64,000 nt of DNA from assembly GCF_011250565.1 (NCBI RefSeq), contig NZ_JAANMS010000003.1:81565-145564 (forward strand). The letters are read 5' to 3'. A model generated the notes under the pieces. The model saw only the letters and a program-made list of their open reading frames with translations, was not told the DNA's origin and did no database searches. Position 1 is the first letter of the stretch. The number at the start of each line of letters is the position of its first letter. The DNA comes from Nocardioides sp. IC4_145. GTDB lineage: Bacteria; Actinomycetota; Actinomycetes; Propionibacteriales; Nocardioidaceae. Shown here in pieces: positions 10,201-18,929 of the stretch. The position numbers were made by a program, and so were the translations under genes.

Positions 10201-10833
10201 TTACCCGGCGGACGGACTTCCGTCCGCCAGGGCTGCGAGCGCCTGCCGGCGCACCACCCAGATGCGCTGCACGACGGTGATCGTCGAGGCGATCGCGAGC
10301 GCCCAGAGGGCGACGTGCATGAGGACCGGGAGGTCGAAGATCGCGCCGAGGCCGGTCATCACGAGGATCGCGACGAGCCGGTCCGCGCGCTCGGCGATGC
10401 CCACCTTGGCGGTGTAGCCGAGGCTCTCCGCGCGCGAGCGGGCGTAGGAGGTGACGCTGCCCATGACCAGGCAGACGAGCGAGAGCACGAGGTAGAGCCG
10501 GCTGTCGCCCTCCCACGCGAAGTACAGGGCGAGCCCGCCGAAGATCGCGCCGTCGCCGATCCGGTCGAGGGTCGAGTCGAGGAACGCGCCGAAGCTGCTG
10601 GAGCGGCCGGTCGAGCGCGCCATGTAGCCGTCGAGCAGGTCGCTGAAGACGAACGCCGTGATGACGAGGGTGCCGATGAGCAGCTCCCCCTGCGGGTAGA
10701 ACACCAGCGCGCCCGCGCACACCCCGAGCGTCCCGACGAGGGTCACGGCGTCGGCGCTGACCCCCAGCCTGATGAGCAGGTGGGCGACGGGGGCGAGGAC
10801 CTTCGTCCAGAAGGCGCGGAAACGTTCCAGCAT
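10201..10833 (-). CDS. pgsA: CDP-alcohol phosphatidyltransferase, probable phosphatidylinositol phosphate synthase
   Basis: This 210-residue integral membrane enzyme carries the full CDP-alcohol phosphotransferase motif within [20 protein letters not shown] and the following LDSTLD. Several hydrophobic helices surround it. Its position next to an inositol monophosphatase, the HIT gene and thrS matches the mycobacterial pgsA1 locus, so the likely reaction is CDP-diacylglycerol plus inositol 1-phosphate to phosphatidylinositol phosphate. The acceptor is inferred from context; glycerol phosphate cannot be excluded by sequence alone. It lies 12 bp after the inositol monophosphatase stop. Confidence 0.88.
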   Translation of the reverse strand: MLERFRAFWTKVLAPVAHLLIRLGVSADAVTLVGTLGVCAGALVFYPQGELLIGTLVITAFVFSDLLDGYMARSTGRSSSFGAFLDSTLDRIGDGAIFGGLALYFAWEGDSRLYLVLSLVCLVMGSVTSYARSRAESLGYTAKVGIAERADRLVAILVMTGLGAIFDLPVLMHVALWALAIASTITVVQRIWVVRRQALAALADGSPSAG

Positions 10834-10845
10834 GGCGGCAGCAGG

Positions 10846-11625
10846 CTAGCGGTCGAGCAGCCGCGCGCAGACCTCGCCCACGGCGGTCGGCGGCCCCGCG
10901 ACGTACCAGTCCTTGCCCGCGACCTCGACGTGCCGCGTCACTCCCCCGACGCCCCGGATGATCGCCGCGCCCGGCAGCTCGTCCCACGGCGCGACGGAGT
11001 GCTGGAAGACCAGCCCCACCCGCCCGGTCGCGACGCCGACCTGGTCCATGCTCATCGAGCCGAACCACCGCAGCGCCGCGGCACCACCGGCCGCGCGACG
11101 CCATGCGGCACCGACCTCGCCCTCGAGGAAGGGCGGGTGCAGGTACGTCGCGATGCTGATCTCCGCGAGCGGCCGGTCGACCAGCGGGGCCAGCGGACGG
11201 CCGTCGCGGGTGCTCGGCAGCGCCGGCCCGCCGACGTACGTCGCCCCGCCCATCGGGTCGTGGACCGCCCCGACCAGCAGGTCCTCGGTGTCGCGCAGAC
11301 CCACCGCGGAGCACCACCAGGGCAGGTCGTTGACGAAGTTGTAGGTGCCGTCGACGGGGTCGACGACCCAGGAGCGGCCGGTCGTGCTCTCGGCGACGTG
11401 CCCGTGCTCCTCGCCCAGCACGGCGTCGCCCGGGCGCTCGGCGCGGAGCCGGCCGGTCACCAGCTCCTCGGCGGCGCGGTCGGCCGCGGTGACCACGTCG
11501 GAGATGGACGTCTTGTAGTCGAGCCGGAGCCCGTCGGAGCGCATCCGGCGGGCGAGCGTGCCGGCCTCCCGCACCAGGTCGGCGGCGAGCCGGGCGTCGT
11601 CCTCGGGCGTCGGGAGCGTGGTCAC
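10846..11625 (-). CDS. Inositol monophosphatase family protein
   Basis: This Mg2+-dependent sugar-phosphate phosphatase has LGEEHG (metal ligands), WVVDPVDGTYNFVNDLPWW and APWDELPGAAIIRGVGG, the three hallmark motifs of the family. The GTG at 11623-11625 overlaps the upstream HIT stop as GTGA and gives 259 residues; a second GTG at 11637 is possible. Being in an operon with pgsA suggests it may supply inositol, but histidinol phosphate is a known substrate of some relatives, so the substrate is left open. Confidence 0.85.
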   Translation of the reverse strand: MTTLPTPEDDARLAADLVREAGTLARRMRSDGLRLDYKTSISDVVTAADRAAEELVTGRLRAERPGDAVLGEEHGHVAESTTGRSWVVDPVDGTYNFVNDLPWWCSAVGLRDTEDLLVGAVHDPMGGATYVGGPALPSTRDGRPLAPLVDRPLAEISIATYLHPPFLEGEVGAAWRRAAGGAAALRWFGSMSMDQVGVATGRVGLVFQHSVAPWDELPGAAIIRGVGGVTRHVEVAGKDWYVAGPPTAVGEVCARLLDR

Positions 11626-12185
11626 GCCGTCGGCCACGCCTCGGCGAGCAGCGCGCGGGTGTCGCCCAGCAGCTCGGGCAGGGTCTTGGTGCGACCGATG
11701 ATCGGCATGAAGTTCTGGTCGCCGGGCCAGCGCGGCACCACGTGCTGGTGCAGGTGGGCGGCGATGCCGGCGCCGGCGATGTGCCCCTGGTTCATGCCGA
11801 TGTTGAAGCCACCCGCTCCGGAGACCCGCCGCACGACGCGCATCGCGTCGCGGGTGAGGTCGGCGATCTCCGCGGCCTCCTCGTCGGTGGTCTCGGTGTA
11901 GTCGGCGATGTGGCGGTAGGGGCAGACCATCAGGTGCCCGGGCGCGTAGGGGTAGAGGTTGAGCACGACGAACGACAGCTCACCGCGGTGCACCACCAGG
12001 CCCTCGTCGTCGGCCAGGGACGGGATCCGGCAGAACGGGCACTCCCCCGACGAGGCGTCGGCCGGCTTGTTCTCGCCGCGGATGTAGGCCATCCGGTGCG
12101 GGGTCCAGAGCCGGTCCAGCTCGTCGGAGCGGCCGATGCCGTCCTGGTGCAGCGTGTCCACGTCCGCTCGGTCCTCTCCGTTCAC
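11622..12185 (-). CDS. HIT domain protein, Ap4A phosphorylase-like
   Basis: A histidine-triad nucleotide-binding protein of about 187 residues. The triad HLHQHVV is at about residues 144-150, and a CPFC pair near residue 49 probably binds metal. The N-terminal DELDRLWTPHRMAYI resembles the M. tuberculosis HIT protein at the same locus, which is described as an Ap4A phosphorylase. Two starts are possible. The GTG at 12185 overlaps the TetR stop as GTGA and is used here. The GTG at 12161 has a good GGAGAGG ribosome site upstream and would shorten the protein by 8 residues. Confidence 0.87.
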   Translation of the reverse strand: MNGEDRADVDTLHQDGIGRSDELDRLWTPHRMAYIRGENKPADASSGECPFCRIPSLADDEGLVVHRGELSFVVLNLYPYAPGHLMVCPYRHIADYTETTDEEAAEIADLTRDAMRVVRRVSGAGGFNIGMNQGHIAGAGIAAHLHQHVVPRWPGDQNFMPIIGRTKTLPELLGDTRALLAEAWPTA

Positions 12186-12895
12186 GGGGTCGCCTGCGTC
12201 CGGGCCACCGCGACCAGGTCCTCGACGCTCTGCTTCGGGTCGAGCTCGAAGCCGAGGGCGCGGGCGTGGCCGGCGAGGATGTACCAGACCGACCCGGTCA
12301 CCAGCTCGACCAGCTTGGGCGCGGCCGGCACCCGCTCGGGCCGCGCCATCCACCGGCGCACCGCGCCGAAGACCGCACCGACCAGCCCGAAGACCAGCGG
12401 GTCGATGGCCGCGCGCTCGTCGTCGCCGAGATCGAGACCGAGCATCTCGACGGCGGTGGTGATCACCTCGCAGACCTGCCCCGCGATCTGGGTCAGCCCC
12501 TCCTGCAGCGGACCGGTGCCCTCGCCCTGCTCGGCGACCCGGTGCAGTGCCGGGTGCGCGACCGCCCAGCCGACGTACGTCGCCACGATCCGCTCGACGA
12601 TCTGCGGGATCGTGCCCTCGAGGCCGATCTCCGGGAGCAGCTCGGCCCACAGCCCGTCGAGGATCTCGGCCTGCACCGCCCGGTCGAGGTCGGAGCGGTC
12701 CGCGAAGTGGCGGTAGACGACGGTGCGGTTGAGGCCGGCCCGCTCGGCGATCTGCTGGACGTGGAACTCGGCGCCCGGCTCGCCGTCCTCGATGACCGCG
12801 ATCGCGGCGTCGAGGATCTGCTGGCGCCGCTGCTGGTTGTGGCGGTCCCAGCGCGCCTGGCGCCCGTCCGGGCGGGCGTCCTCACTCGTCGCCAT
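12182..12895 (-). CDS. TetR/AcrR family transcriptional regulator
   Basis: The 237-residue product has an N-terminal TetR DNA-binding domain (RRQQILDAAIAVIEDGEPGA, then the helix-turn-helix FHVQQIAERAGLNRTVVYRHF) and a helical ligand domain that includes ALHRVAEQGEGTGPL. The ATG at 12895 has GAGG about 8 bases upstream. It is the first gene of a minus-strand series coupled by 4-bp overlaps to the HIT and inositol phosphatase genes, which is unusual for a local regulator. The ligand and targets are unknown. Confidence 0.9.
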   Translation of the reverse strand: MATSEDARPDGRQARWDRHNQQRRQQILDAAIAVIEDGEPGAEFHVQQIAERAGLNRTVVYRHFADRSDLDRAVQAEILDGLWAELLPEIGLEGTIPQIVERIVATYVGWAVAHPALHRVAEQGEGTGPLQEGLTQIAGQVCEVITTAVEMLGLDLGDDERAAIDPLVFGLVGAVFGAVRRWMARPERVPAAPKLVELVTGSVWYILAGHARALGFELDPKQSVEDLVAVARTQATP

Positions 12896-13033
12896 CACGT
12901 CCTCGTTCCGTCCCCGGGTCGCGCCTCCGCGACCCCCGCTCGACGGGGGTCAGGCTATCCGGCGACCTGTGACCTGGCGGAGGGGTAGTGTCGTCGGACG
13001 GGGCCACCCAGGCCCTCCACCGAGGGATCCCCC

Positions 13034-13171
13034 ATGAGCGACAAGTCGCCGCGCCAAGGAATGTCGAAGAAGTCCGGCAAGTCGATCAAGGAGAAGCGGG
13101 GCGAGAAGCGCGCCAAGGCCGCCTCCGACCACGCCAGCTCCATGGAGCAGGTCACCGCCAAGAAGCGCTGA
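13034..13171 (+). CDS. Small Lys/Arg-rich protein (45 aa)
   Basis: An ATG at 13034 opens a 45-codon frame ending at a TGA at 13169-13171. The product is strongly basic (MSDKSPRQGMSKKSGKSIKE and so on) with no Cys, Trp, Phe or Tyr. From memory, proteins with this MSKKSGKSIKEKR core are widespread small hypotheticals in Actinobacteria; that should be checked. Its 3' end overlaps the convergent ferredoxin reductase gene by 20 bp. The 138-bp gap before it holds the promoter. Basic, likely disordered and possibly nucleic-acid-binding is as far as the sequence goes. Confidence 0.65.
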   Translation: MSDKSPRQGMSKKSGKSIKEKRGEKRAKAASDHASSMEQVTAKKR

Positions 13172-14807
13172 CCGCGCGCCGGCCCCTCCTCCCGCGTCGC
13201 AGCGTGATCGCGCGCGCGTCGTCGGGGTCGGTGATCTTGACCCGGGGACGGCCCGCGGCCTCGCCGCGGCGCCGCTCCTCGCGGTCGATGGCGCGCCAGC
13301 CCGCCAGGTCCACGACGGGTACGTCGCGGCGCGCGAGCACCGCGGCCAGGTCGCCGTCGCGGGTCGCCGGCGCCTCCAGCAGCCCCGCGTCGAGGTCGTC
13401 GAGCAGTGCCTCGACGGTCTCCTGCGCGCAGATCTTGTTGGTGCCGAGGAACCCGGTCGGTCCGCGCTTGGCCCACCCGGCGACGTACGTGCCCGGCTCG
13501 ACGCGTCCCCCGACGTTCGGCACGGTGCCGGTGACCGGGTCGTGCGGCAGGCCGGCGACGGGCACACCCCGGTAGCCGACCGAGCGCAGCACCATCCCGG
13601 CCTCGAGCACCTCGGTCTCGCCGGTCGCCTTCGCGCGCGGCACGCCGGCGGCGTCGGGGACCAGCTCGTTGCGCACGACCTCGACGCCCTCGGTCCGGCC
13701 GGTGCCCACGATGCGCACCGGTGAGGCCAGGAAGCGCAGGACGATCCGGCGCTTGCGGGGATCGGTCCGGCGGGCCGCGAGCTCGCGCAGCACCCGGGCG
13801 CGCACGTCGTCGCCGGTCACCTCCGCGCCGCCGAGGTCGGCGACGACGTCGACGTCGCGCAGGCCGGCGAGGCCGATCAGCTCGGGAGTCGTGAAGGACG
13901 CCTGGTCCGGGCCGCGCCGACCCAGGACGACCACCTCGCGCACGGCACTGGTGCGCAGCGCGGCCAGCGCGTGGTCGGCGAGGTCGGTGGTGGCGAGGGC
14001 GTCGGGGTCGGCGGTGAGCACCCGCGCGACGTCGAGCGCCACGTTGCCGTTGCCGACGACCACCACCCGCTCGTGGTCGAGGTGCACCTCCAGGTCGCGG
14101 TGGTCGGGGTGGCCGTTGTACCAACCCACCAGCGCGGTCGCCGAGCACGACCCGGGCAGGTCCTCCCCCGGCACGTCCAGGCGGCGGTCCGCCGACGCGC
14201 CGACCGTCCACACGACCGCGTCGTAGTGCTCGTCGAGCTCCGCGCGCGTGACGTCGCGGCCCACCTCGACACCGAGCAGGTAGCGGAAGCCGGGCTGCTC
14301 CTCGATCGCACGGAACAGCCGCTCGGCGTCCTTGGTGTGGCGGTGGTCGGGCGCGACACCCGCACGGAGCAGCCCGTACGGCGTCGGCAGCCGGTCGAGC
14401 ACGTCGACGGTGACCTCGGGGTGGCACAGCAGCTCGTCGGCCGTGTAGAGCCCGGCCGGTCCGGCGCCGACGACGGCGACGCGGACCGGCCGGGGCCGCC
14501 GCAGCCGGCGCTGAGGGGGGACCAGCGCTAGCGGGGTGCGGTCGGCATGGGGGAAGACGTCGTAGTAGGCCGCGTTGACCTCGCGGAACGGCTCCTGCTC
14601 GGGCGTCAGCGCGGTGTCCGGCACGATCGCCCCGACCGGGCACGCCGTGGTGCACGCGCCGCAGCCGACGCACGAGCGCGGGTCGACGTACAGCATCTCG
14701 GCGGTGGCGAACCCGGGCTCACCGGGCGCGGGGTGGATGCAGTTGACCGGGCAGGCGACGACGCAGGAGGCATCGGCGCAGCAGGACTGCGTGACGACGT
14801 ACGGCAC
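13152..14807 (-). CDS. fprB: Ferredoxin-ferredoxin:NADP+ reductase fusion, FprB-like
   Basis: The 551-residue protein joins an N-terminal ferredoxin to an adrenodoxin-reductase-like flavoprotein. The ferredoxin part has Cys groups CVVACPVNC (residues 15-23) and CVGCGACTTACP (residues 46-57), consistent with 7Fe or two 4Fe-4S clusters. The reductase part has the FAD site VAVVGAGPAGLYTADEL, the YGLLRAGVAPDH segment, the NADP site VVVVGNGNVALDVARVL and the C-terminal GWAKRGPTGFLGTNK. It would pass electrons from NADPH to a partner oxygenase. The likely partner is the AurF-like gene immediately upstream in the same operon; the same pair is adjacent in M. tuberculosis (Rv0885-fprB). The start is a GTG at 14807 with a weak ribosome site. 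Confidence 0.92.
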   Translation of the reverse strand: MPYVVTQSCCADASCVVACPVNCIHPAPGEPGFATAEMLYVDPRSCVGCGACTTACPVGAIVPDTALTPEQEPFREVNAAYYDVFPHADRTPLALVPPQRRLRRPRPVRVAVVGAGPAGLYTADELLCHPEVTVDVLDRLPTPYGLLRAGVAPDHRHTKDAERLFRAIEEQPGFRYLLGVEVGRDVTRAELDEHYDAVVWTVGASADRRLDVPGEDLPGSCSATALVGWYNGHPDHRDLEVHLDHERVVVVGNGNVALDVARVLTADPDALATTDLADHALAALRTSAVREVVVLGRRGPDQASFTTPELIGLAGLRDVDVVADLGGAEVTGDDVRARVLRELAARRTDPRKRRIVLRFLASPVRIVGTGRTEGVEVVRNELVPDAAGVPRAKATGETEVLEAGMVLRSVGYRGVPVAGLPHDPVTGTVPNVGGRVEPGTYVAGWAKRGPTGFLGTNKICAQETVEALLDDLDAGLLEAPATRDGDLAAVLARRDVPVVDLAGWRAIDREERRRGEAAGRPRVKITDPDDARAITLRRGRRGRRAVSASWR

Positions 14808-14828
14808 GGGTCTGCGCTCGACCCGGGA

Positions 14829-15812
14829 TCAGGAGGCGGCCGAGGCCGGCTGGCTGCGGAAGCGCGAGCTGCGCCCGTCGATGCCCATCGCCCGCCAGAG
14901 CAGGCGGGAGGCGGGATTCATCATCCCGGTGCGCTCAGCGAGCATCCGCACGTCGGCGAAGAGGTCGCGCAGGAACTTCCGCGACTCCGGCGCGCGCCAC
15001 CACACGTCGCGCACGACCGAGCGCGGGATGCCCATGTCGCGGCGGGCCTTGCGGCCCGGGCGGAGGATCTGGTCGCAGAGCCAGCGCATGATCAGCGGCA
15101 CGACCAGCGAGAGCACGAACCGCTCGACCCGGCGCAGGCGCGGGGCGCGGTGCTCGAGGTAGGTGTGGGCGAAGCCGATGTGGCGCGCCTCTTCCGCGAC
15201 GTGGATCTGCATGATCCGCCGCAGCAGCGGGTGCGTGTCGTCCCCGGCGCGCAGCACCGCCTTCTGCACGTGGTCGATCGGCTCCTCGCCGGCGAGCACG
15301 CCGTAGAAGAAGCCGAACGGGACCCACTTCGCGAACAGCGGCAGGAACGGCGCCACCGCCCGGAACGCCCAGGTGCCGCCCGCGACGTCCTGACCGGAGC
15401 GGTTCACGAACTCCTGGAACATCTGGGTGTGGTGGCACTCCTCGGTCGCCTCGTGGGTGGAGTACCGGAACTCCGGGCTGCCGTTGCGCAGGCCGAACGC
15501 GTAGTTCATCAGGCCGCTGATGAGGATCTGCTCGAACTGCAGACCGACCTTGGTGACGTTTGCCTGGCGGTAGAGCCCGATCTCGACCTGTCGCTCCAGC
15601 GGCAGCGACCGGTACCACGGGTGGCGCCCGAGCACGTCCCCCGCGGGCAGCACCCAGCGGGGGTCGGCCGGGTCCACGGCGTACGCCGGGTCGTCCCACG
15701 CGATGTCGCGGAACGCGTCGAAGTGCTGCTCCACCGACGCCTCCGACAGCGTGCGGAGGGTGTCGTCGTACGAGCGGCCGGTGAGGTCGGTCTGCAGGTC
15801 CGTCGCGGTCAT
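14829..15812 (-). CDS. AurF-like diiron oxygenase
   Basis: The 327-residue product belongs to the AurF/p-aminobenzoate N-oxygenase-like family of ferritin-fold diiron proteins. Iron-binding motifs are visible as STHEATEECHHTQMF and HVAEEARHIGFAHTYLEH. The natural substrate of the non-biosynthetic members found across Actinobacteria is not known to me, and the surroundings show no secondary-metabolite genes. It is the first gene of a two-gene operon with the FprB-like reductase 21 bp downstream, which could provide its electrons. The ATG at 15812 is preferred over the GTG at 15821. Confidence 0.85.
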   Translation of the reverse strand: MTATDLQTDLTGRSYDDTLRTLSEASVEQHFDAFRDIAWDDPAYAVDPADPRWVLPAGDVLGRHPWYRSLPLERQVEIGLYRQANVTKVGLQFEQILISGLMNYAFGLRNGSPEFRYSTHEATEECHHTQMFQEFVNRSGQDVAGGTWAFRAVAPFLPLFAKWVPFGFFYGVLAGEEPIDHVQKAVLRAGDDTHPLLRRIMQIHVAEEARHIGFAHTYLEHRAPRLRRVERFVLSLVVPLIMRWLCDQILRPGRKARRDMGIPRSVVRDVWWRAPESRKFLRDLFADVRMLAERTGMMNPASRLLWRAMGIDGRSSRFRSQPASAAS

Positions 15813-15917
15813 GCCGACCACGTTAGTGCGACACCACGTCCGATGTAAATGGGTGTGTGCGACGCGTGTCGCGGGTAAGGGGCCGGATTGCCGGCTCAGC
15901 GCTGCGGCAGGGACGAC

Positions 15918-15953
15918 CGAGGCCCGCCCCCGGACGAGCGGGGACGGGCCTCG
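15918..15953. terminator. Hairpin terminator after thrS
   Basis: A strong inverted repeat has outer arms CGAGGCCCG and CGGGCCTCG, extended inward by CCCC/GGGG. It lies 31 bp beyond the thrS stop codon, between thrS and the start of the upstream AurF-like operon. There is no clear T-tract, as is common in high-GC genomes. Confidence 0.6.
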
Positions 15954-15984
15954 TGGCCGGAGCGGCGGTACGCCGCCGGCCGGG

Positions 15985-17973
15985 TCAGACCTGCGTGCGG
16001 GCAGCGACGGCCTCGCGGACGCGGGCGATGGCCTCCTCGATCGGCACGCCGTTGTCCTGGCGGCCGTCGCGGTAGCGGAAGGAGACCGCGCCGGCGGCGA
16101 GGTCGTCGTCGCCGGCGATCATCATGAACGGCACCTTCTGCAGCTGCGCGTTGCGGATCTTCTTCTGCATCCGGTCGGTGGAGTCGTCGACCTCGACGCG
16201 CAGCCCCTCGGTGCGCATCCGCTTGGCGACGTCCCACAGGTAGTCCTCGTGCCGCTCGGCGATCGGGATCGCCTGGACCTGGACCGGGGCGAGCCACGGG
16301 GGGAACGCGCCGGCGTAGTGCTCCACGAGCACGCCGAGGAACCGCTCGATCGAGCCGAACTTCGCCGAGTGGATCATCACCGGCTCCTGCCGGGTGCCGT
16401 CGGCCGCCTGGTACTCCAGCCCGAAGCGGTGCGGCTGGTTGAAGTCGTACTGGATCGTCGACATCTGCCAGGTCCGGCCGATCGCGTCGCGAGCCTGCAC
16501 CGACACCTTCGGGCCGTAGAACGCCGCGCCGCCCGGGTCGGGCACGAGCTCGAGGCCGGACTCCTCGCAGACCGCGCGCAGCACGCGGGTGGCGGTCTCC
16601 CACTGCTCGTCGGAGCCGATGAACTTGTCGGGCTTGGAGTCGTCGCGGGTCGACATCTCCAGGTAGAAGTCGTCGAGCCCGAAGTCGCGCAGCAGGCCGA
16701 GGACGAAGTCGAGCAGGTGCTTGATCTCGCCGGCGGCCTGGTCGGGGGTGACGTAGGAGTGCGAGTCGTCCTGCGCGAAGCCGCGGACGCGGGTCAGGCC
16801 GTGCACGACGCCGGACTTCTCGTAGCGGTAGACGTGGCCGAACTCGAAGAGGCGCAGCGGCAGCTCGCGGTAGGACCGGCCGCGCGAGGCGTAGATGAGG
16901 TTGTGCATCGGGCAGTTCATCGCCTTCAGCTGGTACTTCGCGCCCTCGAACTCCATCGGCGGGAACATCGTGTCGGCGTAGTAGGGCAGGTGTCCTGAGG
17001 TGTGGAACAGCCCGTCCTTGCTGATGTGCGGGGTGCCGACGTAGGAGAAGCCCTCCTCGATGTGGCGCTGGCGGACGTAGTCCTCCATCTCCCGCTTGAT
17101 GACTCCACCCTTGGGATGGAAGACCGGCAGGCCGGAGCCGAGCTCGTCGGGGAAGCTGAACAGGTCGAGCTCGCGCCCGAGCTTGCGGTGGTCGCGCCGC
17201 TCGGCCTCCTCGATCCGGTGCAGGTGCGCCTCGAGCGCCTCCTTGGACTCCCAGGCGGTGCCGTAGATGCGCTGCAGCTGCTTGTTCTTCTCGTCTCCGC
17301 GCCAGTACGCCGCGGCGCTGCGCATCAGCTTGAACGCCGGGATCCGCTTGGTGGTCGGCAGGTGCGGGCCGCGGCACAGGTCGCTCCACGCCACGTCGCC
17401 GTTGCGGCGGACGTTGTCGTAGATGGTCAGCTCGCCCGCGCCGACCTCGACGCTCGCGCCCTCGGCGGCGTCGTCGCTGGTGCCCGAGCCCTTGAGGCCG
17501 ATGAGCTCGATCTTGTACGGCTCGTCCTGCAGCTCGCTCAGCGCGTCCGCGTCGGTGGTGACGCGGCGGGAGAACTTCTGGCCCTCCTTGATGATCTTGC
17601 GCATCCGGGACTCGATCTTCTCGAGGTCCTCGGGGACGAACGGCGTCTCGACGTCGAAGTCGTAGTAGAAGCCGTCGGTCACCGGCGGGCCGATGCCGAG
17701 CCTGGCCTCCGGGAACAGCTCCTGCACGGCCTGCGCCATCACGTGCGCGGTGGAGTGGCGCAGCACGTCGAGCCCGTCGGGGCTGTCGATCGCGACGCCC
17801 TCGACCTCGTCGCCGTCGGCGAGCTCGTGCGAGAGGTCGCGCAGCTCGCCGTTGACCCGCGCCGCGATGACGCTCGGGTCCCCGGCGAACAGCTCCCAGG
17901 CCTTGGTGCCCGTCGTGGTCGCCTTGTCCTGACGCTCATCGGCGTGGACGAGGACGACTCTCATGTCGGACAC
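15985..17973 (-). CDS. thrS: Threonyl-tRNA synthetase
   Basis: This class II aminoacyl-tRNA synthetase is 662 residues from the GTG at 17973, which follows an AGGAG at the right distance. It contains an N-terminal TGS domain ([21 protein letters not shown]), the editing-domain histidines in [14 protein letters not shown], the catalytic core with MNCPMHN and [20 protein letters not shown], motif 3-like [17 protein letters not shown] and a C-terminal anticodon-binding domain. An ATG three codons downstream is an alternative start. I see no T-box leader in the 128 bp between it and the divergent GNAT gene. Confidence 0.98.
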   Translation of the reverse strand: MSDMRVVLVHADERQDKATTTGTKAWELFAGDPSVIAARVNGELRDLSHELADGDEVEGVAIDSPDGLDVLRHSTAHVMAQAVQELFPEARLGIGPPVTDGFYYDFDVETPFVPEDLEKIESRMRKIIKEGQKFSRRVTTDADALSELQDEPYKIELIGLKGSGTSDDAAEGASVEVGAGELTIYDNVRRNGDVAWSDLCRGPHLPTTKRIPAFKLMRSAAAYWRGDEKNKQLQRIYGTAWESKEALEAHLHRIEEAERRDHRKLGRELDLFSFPDELGSGLPVFHPKGGVIKREMEDYVRQRHIEEGFSYVGTPHISKDGLFHTSGHLPYYADTMFPPMEFEGAKYQLKAMNCPMHNLIYASRGRSYRELPLRLFEFGHVYRYEKSGVVHGLTRVRGFAQDDSHSYVTPDQAAGEIKHLLDFVLGLLRDFGLDDFYLEMSTRDDSKPDKFIGSDEQWETATRVLRAVCEESGLELVPDPGGAAFYGPKVSVQARDAIGRTWQMSTIQYDFNQPHRFGLEYQAADGTRQEPVMIHSAKFGSIERFLGVLVEHYAGAFPPWLAPVQVQAIPIAERHEDYLWDVAKRMRTEGLRVEVDDSTDRMQKKIRNAQLQKVPFMMIAGDDDLAAGAVSFRYRDGRQDNGVPIEEAIARVREAVAARTQV

Positions 17974-18101
17974 GATCTCTCCTGGAGGTTCGGGACGGCG
18001 CCGGCCGGTCGGCCGGACGCTCGATGCTATCGACCGGCCGCCCACCGCCTCGCGTCGATATCCCGTGGTGGTCGGGCGCGACCGCTGCGAGGATCCGGGG
18101 C

Positions 18102-18671
18102 GTGACCGGCTCGCCCGATGGACTCCTGCTCGAGACCGACCGCCTGCGCATCCGGCCGTGGCGCCACGACGAGGCGCCCCGCCTGCTCGACATCCTCAGC
18201 CGGGTCGAGGTCGCCCGCTGGCTCGCCGACGGACCGCCGCAGCTGATGCAGGACCTGGCCGAGGCGCACGCCCGGATCGACCGGTACGCCGAGCGGTCGG
18301 CCACTCCGCCGCGGGGGATCTGGGCGGTGGAGGTGGCGGCGACCGGCGTGGTCGCCGGCACGGTGCTGCTGCTGACGCTGCCGAACGCCGAGGCCGACGA
18401 GGTCGAGATCGGCTGGCACCTGCACCCCGACTCGTGGGGCAAGGGGTACGCGAGCGAGGCAGCCCGGGCCGTGCTCGACCACGCGTTCGCCCACGGTCTC
18501 GACGAGGTGCTGGCGGTGACCCACCTGGACAACGTCCGATCGCAGGCCGTCATGGCACGCGTCGGCCTGACCGACCGCGGCGTCGTCGAGAAGTGGTACG
18601 ACGAACCGTCGCGGCTCTTCGGCATCACCGCCGACGAGTGGCACGCGAAGCGCGCGAGGCCGGCTCCCTGA
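18102..18671 (+). CDS. GNAT family N-acetyltransferase (RimJ/RimL type)
   Basis: The 189-residue product starts [21 protein letters not shown] in type, as in acetyltransferases related to RimJ/RimL. It has the acetyl-CoA-binding segment [20 protein letters not shown] and the closing [18 protein letters not shown]. The GTG at 18102 is the natural start; the open frame upstream is unlike the family. It is transcribed divergently from thrS. Its stop codon is inside a hairpin terminator. The substrate is unknown. Confidence 0.88.
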   Translation: MTGSPDGLLLETDRLRIRPWRHDEAPRLLDILSRVEVARWLADGPPQLMQDLAEAHARIDRYAERSATPPRGIWAVEVAATGVVAGTVLLLTLPNAEADEVEIGWHLHPDSWGKGYASEAARAVLDHAFAHGLDEVLAVTHLDNVRSQAVMARVGLTDRGVVEKWYDEPSRLFGITADEWHAKRARPAP

Positions 18672-18685
18672 GGGGAACCGGCCTC
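18656..18685 (+). terminator. Hairpin terminator overlapping the GNAT stop
   Basis: Arms GAGGCCGG and CCGGCCTC plus an inner TCCC/GGGA pairing form a stem that overlaps the stop codon of the acetyltransferase. It also separates that gene from the convergent tRNA-Val. Confidence 0.6.
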
Positions 18686-18704
18686 TGGCCTGCGGCGGTG
18701 ACGG

Positions 18705-18776
18705 TGGGCGATACTGGGTTCGAACCAGTGACCTCTTCGGTGTGAACGAAGCGCGCTACCACTGCGCCAATCGCCC
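18705..18776 (-). tRNA. tRNA-Val (anticodon CAC)
   Basis: Read on the minus strand, the acceptor stem GGGCGAT pairs with ATCGCCC. The anticodon stem CTTCG/CGAAG encloses the loop TTCACAC, giving anticodon CAC for valine GUG codons. The T-arm has GGTTCGAACC. The 3' CCA is not fully encoded. It closely resembles the tRNA-Val(GAC) at 20084-20155. Confidence 0.95.
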
Positions 18777-18860
18777 GTCCTGCACCCTGCGGTGCGGCCG
18801 AAACTGTAGCCCATGCCGGGGGCGCTCTCCCAACCGGCCTTCCGGGCGCGCCCCACCCGG

Positions 18861-18908
18861 GGTCGTGTGCTCCAGCACGCGCGTGCACGCGTCCGCAGGC
18901 ACACGACC
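18861..18908. repeat. 48-nt inverted repeat, copy B
   Basis: This second copy of the 48-nt element has arms GGTCGTGTGC and GCACACGACC, identical in arm sequence and total length to 7949-7996. The first 15 bases are the same in both copies and the loop differs. It lies between the aminotransferase stop and tRNA-Val. Confidence 0.75.
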
Positions 18909-18929
18909 GGCCCGCCGCCGCGCTCGGGA

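Noticed and set aside
17974..18101. A T-box or other riboswitch in front of thrS
   Set aside because: The gap is only 128 bp, is shared with a divergent gene and shows no T-box sequence or long hairpin.
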